This document shows positions 8,159 to 17,195 of a stretch of DNA of 64,000 nucleotides, in pieces (position 1 is the stretch's first letter; each line of letters begins with the position of its first letter). Where the stretch lies: contig CAMDHZ010000010.1 of assembly GCA_945898275.1 (NCBI GenBank), positions 1 to 64,000 of the forward strand, read 5' to 3'. The notes beneath the pieces are model-generated. The model did not search any database, was not told the DNA's origin, and saw nothing but the letters and a program-made list of their open reading frames with translations. The DNA is from Chitinophaga pinensis. GTDB lineage: Bacteria; Bacteroidota; Bacteroidia; UKL13-3. The position numbers and the translations under genes are program-made.

Positions 8159-10419
8159 TGCGATTTTTATTTTTAGGGTTGTTGAGTATATTTTGTTTTA
8201 CAACATCATATGCTCAACAAACTGCTATGCTTAAAGGTGTAGTGGTGGAAACAACAAGTAAGGGTACCATTTCACCCATAGGCGGTGCCATTATCTATTG
8301 GAAGGGAACCTTTTCAGCCGTTAGCTCAGACAGTAATGGTACCTTTCAAATAGCTTTAAGTAAACTAAGTAGGCAGCTAGTTGTAATTGCTACAGGCTAC
8401 CAAACTGATACAATTTTTGTTAACGATACAAATAGTGTAAAGGTGCTATTGGTAAGCAAAACTCAATTGAGCGAAGCCCTTGTAACTTATGAGCGCAAGA
8501 GTTCTGAGGTTTCATTTATAGATCCTTGGAAAACTACGATTATGAATGAAAAGGAACTTTTTAAGGCAGCTTGTTGCAATTTAAGTGAAAGTTTCGAAAC
8601 TAATCCAAGTGTTGATGTTGCCTACGCCGACGCTCTAAGTGGAACAAAACAGCTTCAAATGTTAGGTTTGTCTGGACAGTACTTACAAGTTTCTATGGAG
8701 CAAATTCCAGGTTTAAGAAGCATTGCTAGTACAGCTGGATTGAACACCATTCCCGGTGCTTGGATAAATTCAATTCAGGTTTCAAAAGGAGTAGGTTCTG
8801 TTGTAAATGGTAGCGAAAGTATAAGCGGAATGCTTAATATAGAATTACATAAACCAGATGTGAAAGACAAATTACTTTTTAATGCCTATGCTGGGGAAGG
8901 TGGCCGATATGAATTAAATGCAGTTGTACCTAACAAAATTGGAGAAGGTTTTTCTCAATCTGTTTTGGCGCATGTTAATTTAACCTCATTACGCATGGAC
9001 AGAAACCAAGATGGTTACCTTGATAATCCATTGGGAAATCAAGTAAACTTAATGTATCGGTTCAAGATTGATACTAAAAAAAATTGGGTAATTAATGGCG
9101 CTATTCAAGGGGTTTCAGACAAGCGGTTTGGAGGAGAAAATAATTTTGATCCATCTGCTAATGTTGACGGTGATACACTTTCTCCTTATGGGATTCAAAC
9201 TTTAAATGAAAGAGTATATGCCTTTGGAAAAGTTGGATATGTATTTCCAAGAAAGAAATACAAAAGTGTTGGATTGCAACTTAATTATACCAATCAAAAA
9301 CTTTCCAATACTTATGGAATAACAAATTATGATGCAAAGCAAAATTGGTATTATGGAAATTTGATTTATCAGTCAATCATTAACAATACAAATCACCGCT
9401 TTAGAACAGGCATTACGTTTAGCAATGAAAATACAAATGAGGCTGTTTCCATTTTTAGATTGTTTTCTAATACAAGTCAATTCAAGAGAACAGAACAATT
9501 GCTAGGTGCCTATTTTGAATACACTTATACTTGGTATACTAAACTCACGGTAGTTGCAGGCTTAAGAGCAGACCATCATAATTTGTTTGGCAATTATTTC
9601 ACACCTCGACTGCATCTTAGATATGCACTAAATGAAGATTTTGTTTTAAGAGCTTCCGCAGGAAAAGGTTGGCGAACTGCAAACATTTTTGCTGAAAATA
9701 GTAGTTTGTTAATCAGTAGCAGAAAATTTAATTGGTTCAATACAAACTTAAACCAAGCAGCTTATGGTTTTAAGCCAGAAGAAGCATGGAATTATGGTTT
9801 GAACCTAACATATGACTTCAAACTAAATTATAGAAAAGGAACTTTTAGTGCTGATTATTATTTCACGCAATTTGCAAATAGAGTAATTGTAGACCGTGAT
9901 ATAAGTTTTGACGCAGTTTTGTTATACCAACAATTAGCATTTTCTTCAGGATTGCAATTGCAGTTAGATTATTCACCTCTTAGAAGATTGGATGTACGAA
10001 TAGCATATAGATTTTATGATGTTCAAAGTAAGTTTATACAAGGGTGGACCACAGATCCAATGCTTGCTAAGCATAGAGGATTTGTTAATCTAGCCTATCA
10101 AACAAAAAGCAAATGGGCTTTTGATTTTACATCAAACCTCATTGGTGCAAAAAGACTACCAAAAGCCTATGCTGTAACTTCAGAAAAACAAAGCTGGTCT
10201 GATTTTTCATTGCCCTTTTGGTTGTTTAATGCCCAAGTAACGAAAAGTTTTAAAAAGCGAGTAGATGTATATTTAGGATGTGAAAACTTATTTGATTTTA
10301 AACAGTTAAATCCAATAATTAATTCTGATAAACCTTATTCTGCTAATTTCGATGCAACCCTCATTTGGGGCCCTGTTTTTGGTAGGATGATTTATGGTGG
10401 AATACGTTGGCGGTTATAG
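8158..10419 (+). CDS. TonB-dependent receptor, metal-operon type
   Basis: A 753-residue outer-membrane receptor: signal peptide (about 1-19), a carboxypeptidase-regulatory-like beta-sandwich (about 20-105), a plug domain and a 22-strand barrel ending in an aromatic residue-rich strand (GGIRWRL). The plug begins with a paired-cysteine segment KAACCNLSESFE near residue 138, which is typical of receptors found with HMA-domain genes. The usual role is TonB-driven import of a metal or metal complex. Metal identity is not shown by the sequence; copper is the best guess from context. Start ATG overlaps the HMA gene stop. Confidence 0.88.
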   Translation: MRFLFLGLLSIFCFTTSYAQQTAMLKGVVVETTSKGTISPIGGAIIYWKGTFSAVSSDSNGTFQIALSKLSRQLVVIATGYQTDTIFVNDTNSVKVLLVSKTQLSEALVTYERKSSEVSFIDPWKTTIMNEKELFKAACCNLSESFETNPSVDVAYADALSGTKQLQMLGLSGQYLQVSMEQIPGLRSIASTAGLNTIPGAWINSIQVSKGVGSVVNGSESISGMLNIELHKPDVKDKLLFNAYAGEGGRYELNAVVPNKIGEGFSQSVLAHVNLTSLRMDRNQDGYLDNPLGNQVNLMYRFKIDTKKNWVINGAIQGVSDKRFGGENNFDPSANVDGDTLSPYGIQTLNERVYAFGKVGYVFPRKKYKSVGLQLNYTNQKLSNTYGITNYDAKQNWYYGNLIYQSIINNTNHRFRTGITFSNENTNEAVSIFRLFSNTSQFKRTEQLLGAYFEYTYTWYTKLTVVAGLRADHHNLFGNYFTPRLHLRYALNEDFVLRASAGKGWRTANIFAENSSLLISSRKFNWFNTNLNQAAYGFKPEEAWNYGLNLTYDFKLNYRKGTFSADYYFTQFANRVIVDRDISFDAVLLYQQLAFSSGLQLQLDYSPLRRLDVRIAYRFYDVQSKFIQGWTTDPMLAKHRGFVNLAYQTKSKWAFDFTSNLIGAKRLPKAYAVTSEKQSWSDFSLPFWLFNAQVTKSFKKRVDVYLGCENLFDFKQLNPIINSDKPYSANFDATLIWGPVFGRMIYGGIRWRL
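9796..9805. repeat. GGTTYRAACC motif copy 4 (GGTTTGAACC)
   Basis: Exact copy inside the metal-operon TonB-dependent receptor gene, read as Gly-Leu-Asn. Confidence 0.8.
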
Positions 10420-10425
10420 ACTTAA

Positions 10426-10554
10426 ATGGCAAATCAAAAAAAACTTGTATTGATAAAAATTATGCTTATCCTTGCATATCAAACCTATTCAGTTCGTGCC
10501 TTTTTGGCGCCTTCAAAGGATCCTGCCGAACAGAATAACAAAATCTCATATTAA
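10426..10554 (+). CDS. Possible 42-residue peptide upstream of rho
   Basis: A short frame from ATG 10426 to TAA 10552-10554 lies in the 150-bp gap between the TonB receptor and rho and is in the same frame as rho. It starts with a basic-hydrophobic stretch (KKLVLIKIMLILAYQ) that resembles either a signal sequence or, more loosely, the last helix of a Rho N-terminal domain (which commonly ends like LIDKILAYQ). I do not recognise a family. It could be a chance frame, a leader peptide, or a degraded remnant of the missing Rho N-terminus. An A8 run at its beginning makes a sequencing or replication slip possible. Confidence 0.25.
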   Translation: MANQKKLVLIKIMLILAYQTYSVRAFLAPSKDPAEQNNKISY

Positions 10555-10569
10555 TATTCATATCCATAC

Positions 10570-12237
10570 ATGATGATTGAAGAAACGGGTGAAACACCTG
10601 AATTGAAAGCAAATGAAGAGGCAGCAGCCCCTAAAAAACGTGGTAGAAAACCTAAAGTTGCGCAAGAAGAGTCGGCAGAATTAGTAGTACCTGTTAAAGC
10701 TGTAAAGGAAAAACCTACCGAAAAGGTAAAAACTGAACCTGAGCAAATTAAATTAGAAATTCCAATTCAGGAGCCCCAACAAATCCCTGTAAATACTGAG
10801 AAAGCATCGGAGTCGGTTCAAACCGAAACCACCGAAACAGGCGAAAACAAACCCCCGTTTGAAAGAAGAGAAAACAAATGGAGAGATAGGAACAATAGAA
10901 ACCGTAACGATAATCGTGGTGGAGACAATAGGGGAGGTGATTACAGAAATGATAATCGCAACAATGAACCTAGAAATGAAGTTCGACCTGATGCACCAAA
11001 ACAAGATTTTGTTAGACCTGAAGTTACAAGAACAGAAAATGCAAGACCTGAAGGTCCTTCGCAAGAAAGACCAGAACGCAATGATCGCCCAGAACGCCAA
11101 GAAAGAATGACTTACCCAGAATTGGAAGGCATTGTTGAAGCAGAAGGAGTATTGGAAATGATGCAAGACGGTTATGGTTTTTTAAGGTCTTCAGATTATA
11201 ACTATATGCCATCTCCTGATGATGTTTATGTGGCACCCTCTCAAGTTAAAGTATTCGGACTAAAAACCGGCGATACTGTATCTGGAACAGTTAGGCCACC
11301 TAAAGAAGGGGAAAAATATTTTGCTTTAGTTAAGGTAAACTCAATCAATGGAAGAATCCCTTCTGAAGTACGTGATAGAGTTGCTTTTGAACATTTAACA
11401 CCGCTTTTTCCTGATGAAAAATTAAGGCTAGCTGATAAATCTGATTCTTATTCAACTCGTATTATCGATTTACTTGCACCAATTGGAAAAGGACAAAGAG
11501 GATTAATTGTTGCACAACCAAAAACTGGTAAAACTATCTTGTTAAAGGATATTGCCAACGCAATTTCTAAAAATCATCCAGAAGTTTATCTATTGATTTT
11601 ATTAATAGATGAGCGCCCAGAAGAGGTAACAGATATGCAAAGAAGCGTGCGTGCAGAAGTGGTGGCATCTACTTTTGATGAACCAGCAGAGAAGCATGTA
11701 AAGCTAGCAAATATTGTTTTAGAAAAGGCCAAAAGATTGGTTGAATGTGGGCACGATGTTGTAATCTTAATGGATTCTATCACCCGCATGGCTAGGGCTT
11801 TTAACACGGCTCAACCTGCATCTGGTAAGATATTATCTGGTGGGGTAGATGCCAATGCATTACACAAGCCAAAACGCTTTTTTGGTGCCGCAAGAAAGAT
11901 TGAAGGTGGTGGTTCTTTAACAATTATTGCAACTGCACTTACAGATACAGGTTCAAAAATGGATGATGTAATCTTTGAAGAGTTCAAAGGAACAGGAAAT
12001 ATGGAATTGCAATTGGATAGAAAACTAGCCAACAAGCGTATTTTCCCTGCCATTGATATTATCTCTTCAAGCACTAGACGTGATGATTTGCTTTTAGACA
12101 AAACCACCTTACAAAGGGTGTGGGTGCTAAGAAATCATTTGGCAGATATGACTACAGAAGAAGCAATGAACCTAATGTTGAAGAACATGAAAGGAACTCG
12201 TTCAAACGAAGAATTCCTTGCTTCTATGAATGGTTAA
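10570..12237 (+). CDS. rho: Transcription termination factor Rho with long disordered N-terminus
   Basis: A 555-residue RNA-dependent ATPase that terminates transcription. Residues 1 to about 180 are low-complexity: a charged Lys/Glu/Pro part with an AT-hook-like KKRGRKPK, then an Arg/Asn/Asp/Gly-rich part. The cold-shock-like RNA-binding domain is about 184-260 ([15 protein letters not shown]), and the RecA-like motor has Walker A near 318-322 (KTGKT) and the DERPEE segment near 347. Bacteroidota Rho proteins often carry such a disordered insertion, and that of Bacteroides thetaiotaomicron is reported to phase-separate. Unlike most, this protein lacks the short helical Rho_N domain before it. 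The stop is only 3 bp from the convergent usp stop. Confidence 0.95.
   Translation: MMIEETGETPELKANEEAAAPKKRGRKPKVAQEESAELVVPVKAVKEKPTEKVKTEPEQIKLEIPIQEPQQIPVNTEKASESVQTETTETGENKPPFERRENKWRDRNNRNRNDNRGGDNRGGDYRNDNRNNEPRNEVRPDAPKQDFVRPEVTRTENARPEGPSQERPERNDRPERQERMTYPELEGIVEAEGVLEMMQDGYGFLRSSDYNYMPSPDDVYVAPSQVKVFGLKTGDTVSGTVRPPKEGEKYFALVKVNSINGRIPSEVRDRVAFEHLTPLFPDEKLRLADKSDSYSTRIIDLLAPIGKGQRGLIVAQPKTGKTILLKDIANAISKNHPEVYLLILLIDERPEEVTDMQRSVRAEVVASTFDEPAEKHVKLANIVLEKAKRLVECGHDVVILMDSITRMARAFNTAQPASGKILSGGVDANALHKPKRFFGAARKIEGGGSLTIIATALTDTGSKMDDVIFEEFKGTGNMELQLDRKLANKRIFPAIDIISSSTRRDDLLLDKTTLQRVWVLRNHLADMTTEEAMNLMLKNMKGTRSNEEFLASMNG
10815..10824. repeat. GGTTYRAACC motif copy 5 (GGTTCAAACC)
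   Basis: Exact copy in the disordered part of rho, read as Val-Gln-Thr before Glu. The extended context CGGTTCAAACCG is symmetric apart from the centre. Confidence 0.8.
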
Positions 12238-12240
12238 GGA

Positions 12241-13068
12241 TTACTCCTTAACCAATACTAACAAAGGAATTTTTGTATGGAATGCCATCTTTTTCGACAG
12301 ACTTCTATGAAAGAGTCTGTCGAAAAAGTTTCTATTGTGTTTAGCCATTACCAGTAAATCTGCAGCTACTTCATCCACATATTTATTAATACTTTGTACT
12401 ACGTCTCCTTTTTCTAATTCTATATAATAAATATTTGGATAGGAAATATTGTCCTTATTCTTTTTAAAGAAATTATTTGCAGCATTAAAGTATTTGTCTG
12501 CATCAGATTTCACATGAATTACATCAAGTCTGCAATCGAAAAGTTCTGCAAAATAAATTAGTCGCATCAATGCTGGAAACTCTGGCTCATTATAGTCTGT
12601 AGCGTAAACAATTCTTGTATAATCACTATAAGTTAGTTCTTTAGGCACAACCAAAACTGGCACCTTAGATTTAGCAACTGTTGAGGCTGCATTACTGCCA
12701 ATTAAAATTTCTGCTGCCCCACTAGCACCAGTTGTTCCCATTATGATTAAGTCAGCTTCTTGTTCGAAAGCATAATCGCAAACCTCTTCTGCCACAAAGC
12801 CCAATAAAGTTTTAAATGTATATTCTACTTTGGTTTGAACCAAAAGTGTTTCTGAAAGTTCCTGAAATGACTTTTCGGTTGCTTCTTCAATTTCGCTTAC
12901 GAATACTTGATAAGTTTCTGCGGGCATGGTAGCATCTACCATTGCCACTTGATTTACATGAACGATATGAATTGAAGCATCTGCTTTAGTTGCTAATTCA
13001 ATGGCATAAGCCAAAGCCTTATTGGCTGGCTCAGAAAAATCCGTAGGAACCACAATCTTGCTTATCAT
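12241..13068 (-). CDS. Tandem-domain universal stress protein
   Basis: A 275-residue cytoplasmic protein with two UspA folds (about 1-145 and 150-275). The first domain has the ATP-binding loop pattern G-x2-G-x9-G-S (GTTGASGAAEILIGSNA), so it probably binds ATP. The second lacks that loop (MAKHNRNFFDRLFHRS). This layout is common in Bacteroidota stress proteins, whose exact function is usually unknown. It is convergent with rho at a 3-bp distance, and its 3' coding end contains a perfect 15-bp inverted repeat. It has no obvious operon partner; a 211-bp gap lies upstream. Confidence 0.9.
   Translation of the reverse strand: MISKIVVPTDFSEPANKALAYAIELATKADASIHIVHVNQVAMVDATMPAETYQVFVSEIEEATEKSFQELSETLLVQTKVEYTFKTLLGFVAEEVCDYAFEQEADLIIMGTTGASGAAEILIGSNAASTVAKSKVPVLVVPKELTYSDYTRIVYATDYNEPEFPALMRLIYFAELFDCRLDVIHVKSDADKYFNAANNFFKKNKDNISYPNIYYIELEKGDVVQSINKYVDEVAADLLVMAKHNRNFFDRLFHRSLSKKMAFHTKIPLLVLVKE
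12289..12328. terminator. Perfect 15-bp stem-loop inside the usp 3' end, facing rho
   Basis: CTTTTTCGACAGACT (12289-12303) and AGTCTGTCGAAAAAG (12314-12328) are exact reverse complements around a 10-base loop. The element begins 52 bases after the rho stop and lies within the usp coding sequence, where it encodes FFDRLFHRSLSKK. With the flanking A and T runs it could act as a terminator or 3' stabiliser for the rho message. It lacks a long U tract on the rho strand, so intrinsic termination is not certain. Confidence 0.55.
12832..12841. repeat. GGTTYRAACC motif copy 6 (GGTTTGAACC)
   Basis: Exact copy in usp, read on the coding strand as Val-Gln-Thr. The context is TTTGGTTTGAACCAAA, a 16-base near-palindrome. 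Confidence 0.8.
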
Positions 13069-13189
13069 ATTTCAGTTTATTTAATTGCTAAATATATTTA
13101 TTAGGTTTTAAGTTATTATTAACCAAAAGCCATTGTCAAATTTAGTCTTCATCATTGGATACTTCACTAATTTTTTTCAGTCATTTGAA

Positions 13190-13201
13190 TGATAATTATC
13201 A
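13190..13201. promoter_or_regulatory. 12-bp palindrome upstream of the sugar permease gene
   Basis: TGATAATTATCA is a perfect palindrome in the 211-bp divergent gap between usp and the permease, 78 bp before the permease start. It could be an operator for a dimeric regulator. It is AT-rich, so chance is a real alternative. Otherwise I see no RNA gene or strong promoter in this gap. Confidence 0.3.
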
Positions 13202-13279
13202 ATTAAAAGACTCCGCTAAAAAAAAGGTTTTGGAAATTCTCAATGGAATAGCTTAATTATACCCAATTTAAACGAAACT

Positions 13280-14878
13280 ATGAGTAATTCAAAACAACAA
13301 CAAACATCACTTTATACCTTGGCAGTGGTGTTTTTCTTTTGGGGCTTTGTGGCAGCCTCCAATGGAATTTTTATTCCATTTTGTAAAACACATTTCAATT
13401 TATCACAATACGAATCCCAATTAATTGATGCTTCTTTTTATGCAGCTTACTTTTTTGGATCATTCTTTTTGTATTTGTTATCGCAATACAATAAGCATGA
13501 TGTTTTAAATAAGATTGGGTATAAATCGGGTATCGTTTACGGCTTGCTTGCTTCTGTAATAGGTGCTGGTTTATTAAGTGTATTTTCAGGAATGGCTACT
13601 GTAACTTTTGGAATGATATTGGGTGCATTTTTTATAATTGCCTTAGGTTTCTCCTTACAGCAAACTTCTGCACAACCTTTTGTGGTTGCGCTTGGTCCAA
13701 TAGAAACTGGCACGCACCGTTTGAATTTTACTGGTGGTGTTAATTCATTAGGGACTTTACTTGGTCCCATTGTAGTTAGTATTGTTTTGTTTGGTGCAAT
13801 TGGAAGCGGTCAAAAAGCTTCTTTGGGCAGTATCCAAACTTTGTATTTAATCTTGGCAGCACTCTTTGCAGTTGTTGCAATATTTTTCTTTATGAATAAA
13901 AGTTTACCGGTAGTTACCAGTGATGAGGCTATAGAAAACAGTGGAAAAGCTACTACAACTTTAGCTATAATTGCGATTCCAACTGCCATTTTATTGTTCT
14001 TGAATAATTTCTTACCAGCAATTATCAGTAACAATTTTATTTACATCTGCTTGGTGGTAATTGTTGGTGTGTTAATTTACACTTTGGGTGCTTCTAAGAA
14101 AAATTCTAACGGTTGGGGTGCTATGCATTACCCTCAATTAGTGCTCGGTATGTTAGGCATTTTTACCTATGTTGGCGTTGAGGTTACCATTCAAAGTAAT
14201 ATGGGTGCTTTATTAAAATTACCTGAGTTTGGAGGGTACGATGAATCTTCTATCTCTAACTTTATCAGTTTATACTGGGGAAGCTTAATGATTGGAAGAT
14301 GGACAGGTGCCTTGTCTGCTTTCCAAATGAGTACCAATACAAGAAAAATATTGACTTTTATTGTTCCTTTTATAGCATTTGCTATCATTTTAGGGATAAA
14401 TTATCTTAGTGGGAATGCAATTGCAGACCTGATACCTTATGCTGTATGTATTTTAATTGCTGTGATGGCGTTTTTCATTGGAAATGAAAGACCTGCTCAA
14501 ACCTTGTTATTGTTTGCAGGTATAGGAATTACAGGGATGTTAATTGGATTAGTTACTACTGGAAACATTGCGATGTTTGCCTTTATGAGCGGTGGTTTGG
14601 CCTGCAGTATTATGTGGCCTAGTATTTTCTCGCTTTCAATATCTGGTTTAGGAAAATATACTTCACAAGGCGCTTCTTTTTTAATTATGATGATTTTGGG
14701 TGGTGCTATCATTCCACCAATTCAAGGAAAAATTGCTGATGATATGGGCATTCATATTTCATACTTCATTCCTGTTTTATGTTTTGCTTACCTTGCATTT
14801 TTTGCACTTAAGGCAAAGGCCATTCTAAAAACGCAAGGAATTAATGTTGATGAGGTAAAAGCTGCTGCTGGTCATTAA
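13280..14878 (+). CDS. FucP-like sugar MFS transporter
   Basis: A 532-residue inner-membrane permease of the FHS group of the major facilitator superfamily, which imports sugars such as fucose, glucose or galactose by proton symport. The N-terminus has the group's typical FFFWGFVAASNGIFIPF and the Q-Q-T-x-A-Q-P-F-V segment (LQQTSAQPFVVALGP). It is about 90 residues longer than E. coli FucP because an additional hydrophobic pair (about residues 225-275) sits between the two six-helix halves. No sugar catabolic gene is adjacent, so substrate is open. A strong terminator follows at 14898-14933. Confidence 0.85.
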   Translation: MSNSKQQQTSLYTLAVVFFFWGFVAASNGIFIPFCKTHFNLSQYESQLIDASFYAAYFFGSFFLYLLSQYNKHDVLNKIGYKSGIVYGLLASVIGAGLLSVFSGMATVTFGMILGAFFIIALGFSLQQTSAQPFVVALGPIETGTHRLNFTGGVNSLGTLLGPIVVSIVLFGAIGSGQKASLGSIQTLYLILAALFAVVAIFFFMNKSLPVVTSDEAIENSGKATTTLAIIAIPTAILLFLNNFLPAIISNNFIYICLVVIVGVLIYTLGASKKNSNGWGAMHYPQLVLGMLGIFTYVGVEVTIQSNMGALLKLPEFGGYDESSISNFISLYWGSLMIGRWTGALSAFQMSTNTRKILTFIVPFIAFAIILGINYLSGNAIADLIPYAVCILIAVMAFFIGNERPAQTLLLFAGIGITGMLIGLVTTGNIAMFAFMSGGLACSIMWPSIFSLSISGLGKYTSQGASFLIMMILGGAIIPPIQGKIADDMGIHISYFIPVLCFAYLAFFALKAKAILKTQGINVDEVKAAAGH

Positions 14879-14897
14879 TTTGAAACAGCCTTTTAAT

Positions 14898-14933
14898 AAA
14901 AAAAGCGCAGGTCCTTAAACTTGCGCTTTTTTT
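14898..14933 (+). terminator. Intrinsic terminator after the sugar permease
   Basis: AAAAAAAGCGCA (14898-14909) pairs perfectly with TGCGCTTTTTTT (14922-14933) across a 12-base loop. The flanking A and T runs make it usable in both directions. It ends the permease transcript. Confidence 0.85.
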
Positions 14934-14938
14934 ATGTT

Positions 14939-14948
14939 GGTTCGAACC
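14939..14948. repeat. GGTTYRAACC motif copy 7 (GGTTCGAACC, perfect palindrome)
   Basis: Intergenic copy directly after the permease terminator, in TTGGTTCGAACCAA, a perfect 14-base palindrome (14937-14950). Confidence 0.8.
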
Positions 14949-14954
14949 AAAATC

Positions 14955-15200
14955 TTAATTAACTAGGTTTTTAACTTTGGTATTTTTACTCCATAAGACT
15001 TTGTCTGTGTTGATATAAACAGCTCTGTCCCTTTCATCTGGTTGTACAATTCTTTTTTTCATTGCAAACAAAATAAAAACAGAAATAACTGGGACAAAAA
15101 ATCCTATTAATGCCCAAGGCCAGAATTTATATCCTTTTGTGGTGGCCAAATAGCCAAGCACAGGAGGAAAGAAAAGCTGCATGACAAGTAGTTCTATCAT
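14955..15200 (-). CDS. Small two-helix membrane protein, unknown function
   Basis: An 81-residue protein I do not recognise. It has an N-terminal hydrophobic stretch (about residues 3-18), a short Thr/Lys/Gly/Tyr/Lys loop, a second membrane helix (about 28-47, WALIGFFVPVISVFILFAM) and a basic, polar C-terminal tail of about 35 residues, likely cytoplasmic. It follows accC by 36 bp on the same strand and may be read from the fatty-acid operon. Nothing in it points to an enzymatic role. Confidence 0.55.
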   Translation of the reverse strand: MIELLVMQLFFPPVLGYLATTKGYKFWPWALIGFFVPVISVFILFAMKKRIVQPDERDRAVYINTDKVLWSKNTKVKNLVN

Positions 15201-15236
15201 ATCAACTTAAGGGCTTTAGATGATACTTTTGTTTTA

Positions 15237-16583
15237 CTATTTCTTAATTTCAAAAGTATTCATGAAAGCAGTTGTGAAATTCCCTTTCTTGAAGTCCTCA
15301 TTTTGCATCAATTGCAAATGAAGTGGAATGGTTGTCTTAAGTCCAGGTCCTTCAATGATAAACTCTCCAAGGGCTCTTTCCATCTTAATTATTGCCTCTT
15401 CTCTAGTTTGCGCAGTTACAATCATCTTGGCAATCATACTATCGTAGTTACTAGGAATAGTGTATCCTGCATATATATGTGTATCAACTCTAACACCGTG
15501 ACCACCTGGCTTGTGTAAATACTCTATTTTGCCTGGCGTTGGTCTAAAATTATTGTATGGATCTTCTGCATTGATACGAACTTCAATTGAGTGGCGTGTA
15601 GGGAAGTAATTTCTTCCACTAATTGGTACTCCGGCAGCAATTAAAATTTGTTCTTTAACTAAGTCAAAATTGATTACTTCTTCTGTTACTGGATGTTCTA
15701 CCTGAATACGAGTATTCATTTCCATGAAGTAAAAGTTTCTGTGTTTGTCAACCAAGAACTCAATGGTTCCAAGACCTTCATAACTAATCGCAGAAGCCCC
15801 TGCAATAGCAGCCGCACCCATTTTTTCACGAAGTTCATCTGTCATAAATGGAGACGGACTTTCTTCAATCAACTTTTGGTGACGACGTTGAATTGAGCAA
15901 TCTCTTTCCGAGAGATGGCAAACTTTTCCATATTGGTCGCCTGCAAGTTGAATCTCGATATGACGAGGCTCTTCAACATATTTTTCAATGTAAATACCAT
16001 CGTTTCCAAAGGCAGCGGCAGCTTCTTGTCTAGCACTATCCCAATGTTTTTCAAATTCTTCTTCAGCCCAAATGATGCGCATGCCTCTACCACCGCCACC
16101 AGCAGTTGCTTTGATGATAACAGGATAGCCTATTTCTTTGGCAATGGTTTTACCTTCCTCAGCATCTTTCAATAATCCTTCCGATCCAGGAATAACGGGT
16201 ACTCCAGCCAACTTCATAGTAGCTTTGGCACTTGCTTTATCACCCATAGAATTAATCATCTCAGGGCTAGCACCAATAAATTTAATTCCATGGTCTCTGC
16301 AAACCTGAGAAAATTTCGCGTTTTCAGATAAAAAGCCATACCCAGGATGAATTGCATCGGCATTTGTTATTTCTGCAGCGGCAATAATATTTGCTATATT
16401 CAAATAAGATTGTGCAGAAGGAGGAGGACCAATGCAAACTGCTTCATCAGCAAACCTAACATGTAAGCTATCTCTGTCTGCTGTAGAATACACAGCAACA
16501 GTTTTGATGCCCATTTCTTTTGCGGTTCTTATTACCCTTAAGGCAATCTCGCCCCGATTGGCAATCAAGATTTTTTTAAACAT
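15237..16583 (-). CDS. accC: Acetyl-CoA carboxylase, biotin carboxylase subunit
   Basis: A 448-residue ATP-grasp enzyme that carboxylates biotin on AccB using ATP and bicarbonate, the first half-reaction of malonyl-CoA synthesis. It begins with [18 protein letters not shown], has the glycine-rich ATP loop [13 protein letters not shown] and the active-site segment [14 protein letters not shown], and has the expected length. It follows accB by 51 bp in the same direction. The carboxyltransferase genes accA and accD are not in this window. With plsX, fabH and accB it forms the early fatty-acid synthesis block. Confidence 0.97.
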   Translation of the reverse strand: MFKKILIANRGEIALRVIRTAKEMGIKTVAVYSTADRDSLHVRFADEAVCIGPPPSAQSYLNIANIIAAAEITNADAIHPGYGFLSENAKFSQVCRDHGIKFIGASPEMINSMGDKASAKATMKLAGVPVIPGSEGLLKDAEEGKTIAKEIGYPVIIKATAGGGGRGMRIIWAEEEFEKHWDSARQEAAAAFGNDGIYIEKYVEEPRHIEIQLAGDQYGKVCHLSERDCSIQRRHQKLIEESPSPFMTDELREKMGAAAIAGASAISYEGLGTIEFLVDKHRNFYFMEMNTRIQVEHPVTEEVINFDLVKEQILIAAGVPISGRNYFPTRHSIEVRINAEDPYNNFRPTPGKIEYLHKPGGHGVRVDTHIYAGYTIPSNYDSMIAKMIVTAQTREEAIIKMERALGEFIIEGPGLKTTIPLHLQLMQNEDFKKGNFTTAFMNTFEIKK

Positions 16584-16634
16584 AAAATTTTTGTTGTTAA
16601 AGGATTAACAATCTCAAAGCAAGGTTTGCTTTGA

Positions 16635-17126
16635 TTACATTGGCTCTACCAAAAACAAAGGTTGATCATACTCAACAGGTGATGAGTTTTCTACCAATAT
16701 TTTTACAATTCTACCAGAAACCTCTGATTCAATTTCGTTGAACAATTTCATTGCCTCAACAATACAAAGTACTTGACCTGGTTTTATTTCATCTCCAATT
16801 TGAACAAAAGCTGGTTTGTCTGGAGATTGCGACTTGTAATAAGTTCCAATCATTGGAGATTTGATTGTAATGAAATTTCCAGCAGGAGTTTCAGTTTTGC
16901 TCGCATGAGATTCAATGCGCTCCATTGGAAATGCTGATTGAGCTGCTGTTGTAACAGGAGCTGCTGCAGGTGCAACTTGAGAAACAACAGGTGCATGCTG
17001 CACTGACATTGTTTTTTCTTCTGTTTTTCTGATAGAGATTTTGAAATCTCCACGTGCCACATCTACCTCAGATACTCCAGATTCAGATACTAGCTTTATG
17101 AGCTCTTTTATTTCTTTTAATTCCAT
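16635..17126 (-). CDS. accB: Biotin carboxyl carrier protein of acetyl-CoA carboxylase
   Basis: A 163-residue carrier. The C-terminal biotinyl domain (about 86-163) has the biotinylation motif EAMKLFNE with Lys127 as the modified residue. Residues 41-83 form an Ala/Pro/Val/Thr-rich flexible linker, normal for the family, and the N-terminal 40 residues are the usual helical region. It lies between fabH and accC. On the minus strand a TATATTTG sequence (plus coordinates 17147-17154) upstream of its start fits the Bacteroidota -7 element, so accBC may have its own internal promoter. Confidence 0.96.
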   Translation of the reverse strand: MELKEIKELIKLVSESGVSEVDVARGDFKISIRKTEEKTMSVQHAPVVSQVAPAAAPVTTAAQSAFPMERIESHASKTETPAGNFITIKSPMIGTYYKSQSPDKPAFVQIGDEIKPGQVLCIVEAMKLFNEIESEVSGRIVKILVENSSPVEYDQPLFLVEPM

Positions 17127-17195
17127 AATTTTACGATTAGAGAAATCAAATATATTTAAAAAATGAATTGAAAAAGTTAAACCGAAATGAAATCA

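Noticed and set aside
10753-11236. Coding frames opposite and overlapping the rho N-terminus
   Set aside because: They are shadows of low-complexity repeats in the disordered Rho region, with Phe/Ile/Ser-rich or Lys-rich composition and no family likeness.
14939-14948. GGTTCGAACC as the T-arm of a tRNA
   Set aside because: The word resembles the GGTTCGAATCC of tRNA T-arms, but no acceptor stem, D-arm or anticodon arm can be built around this or any other copy, and most copies are inside genes.
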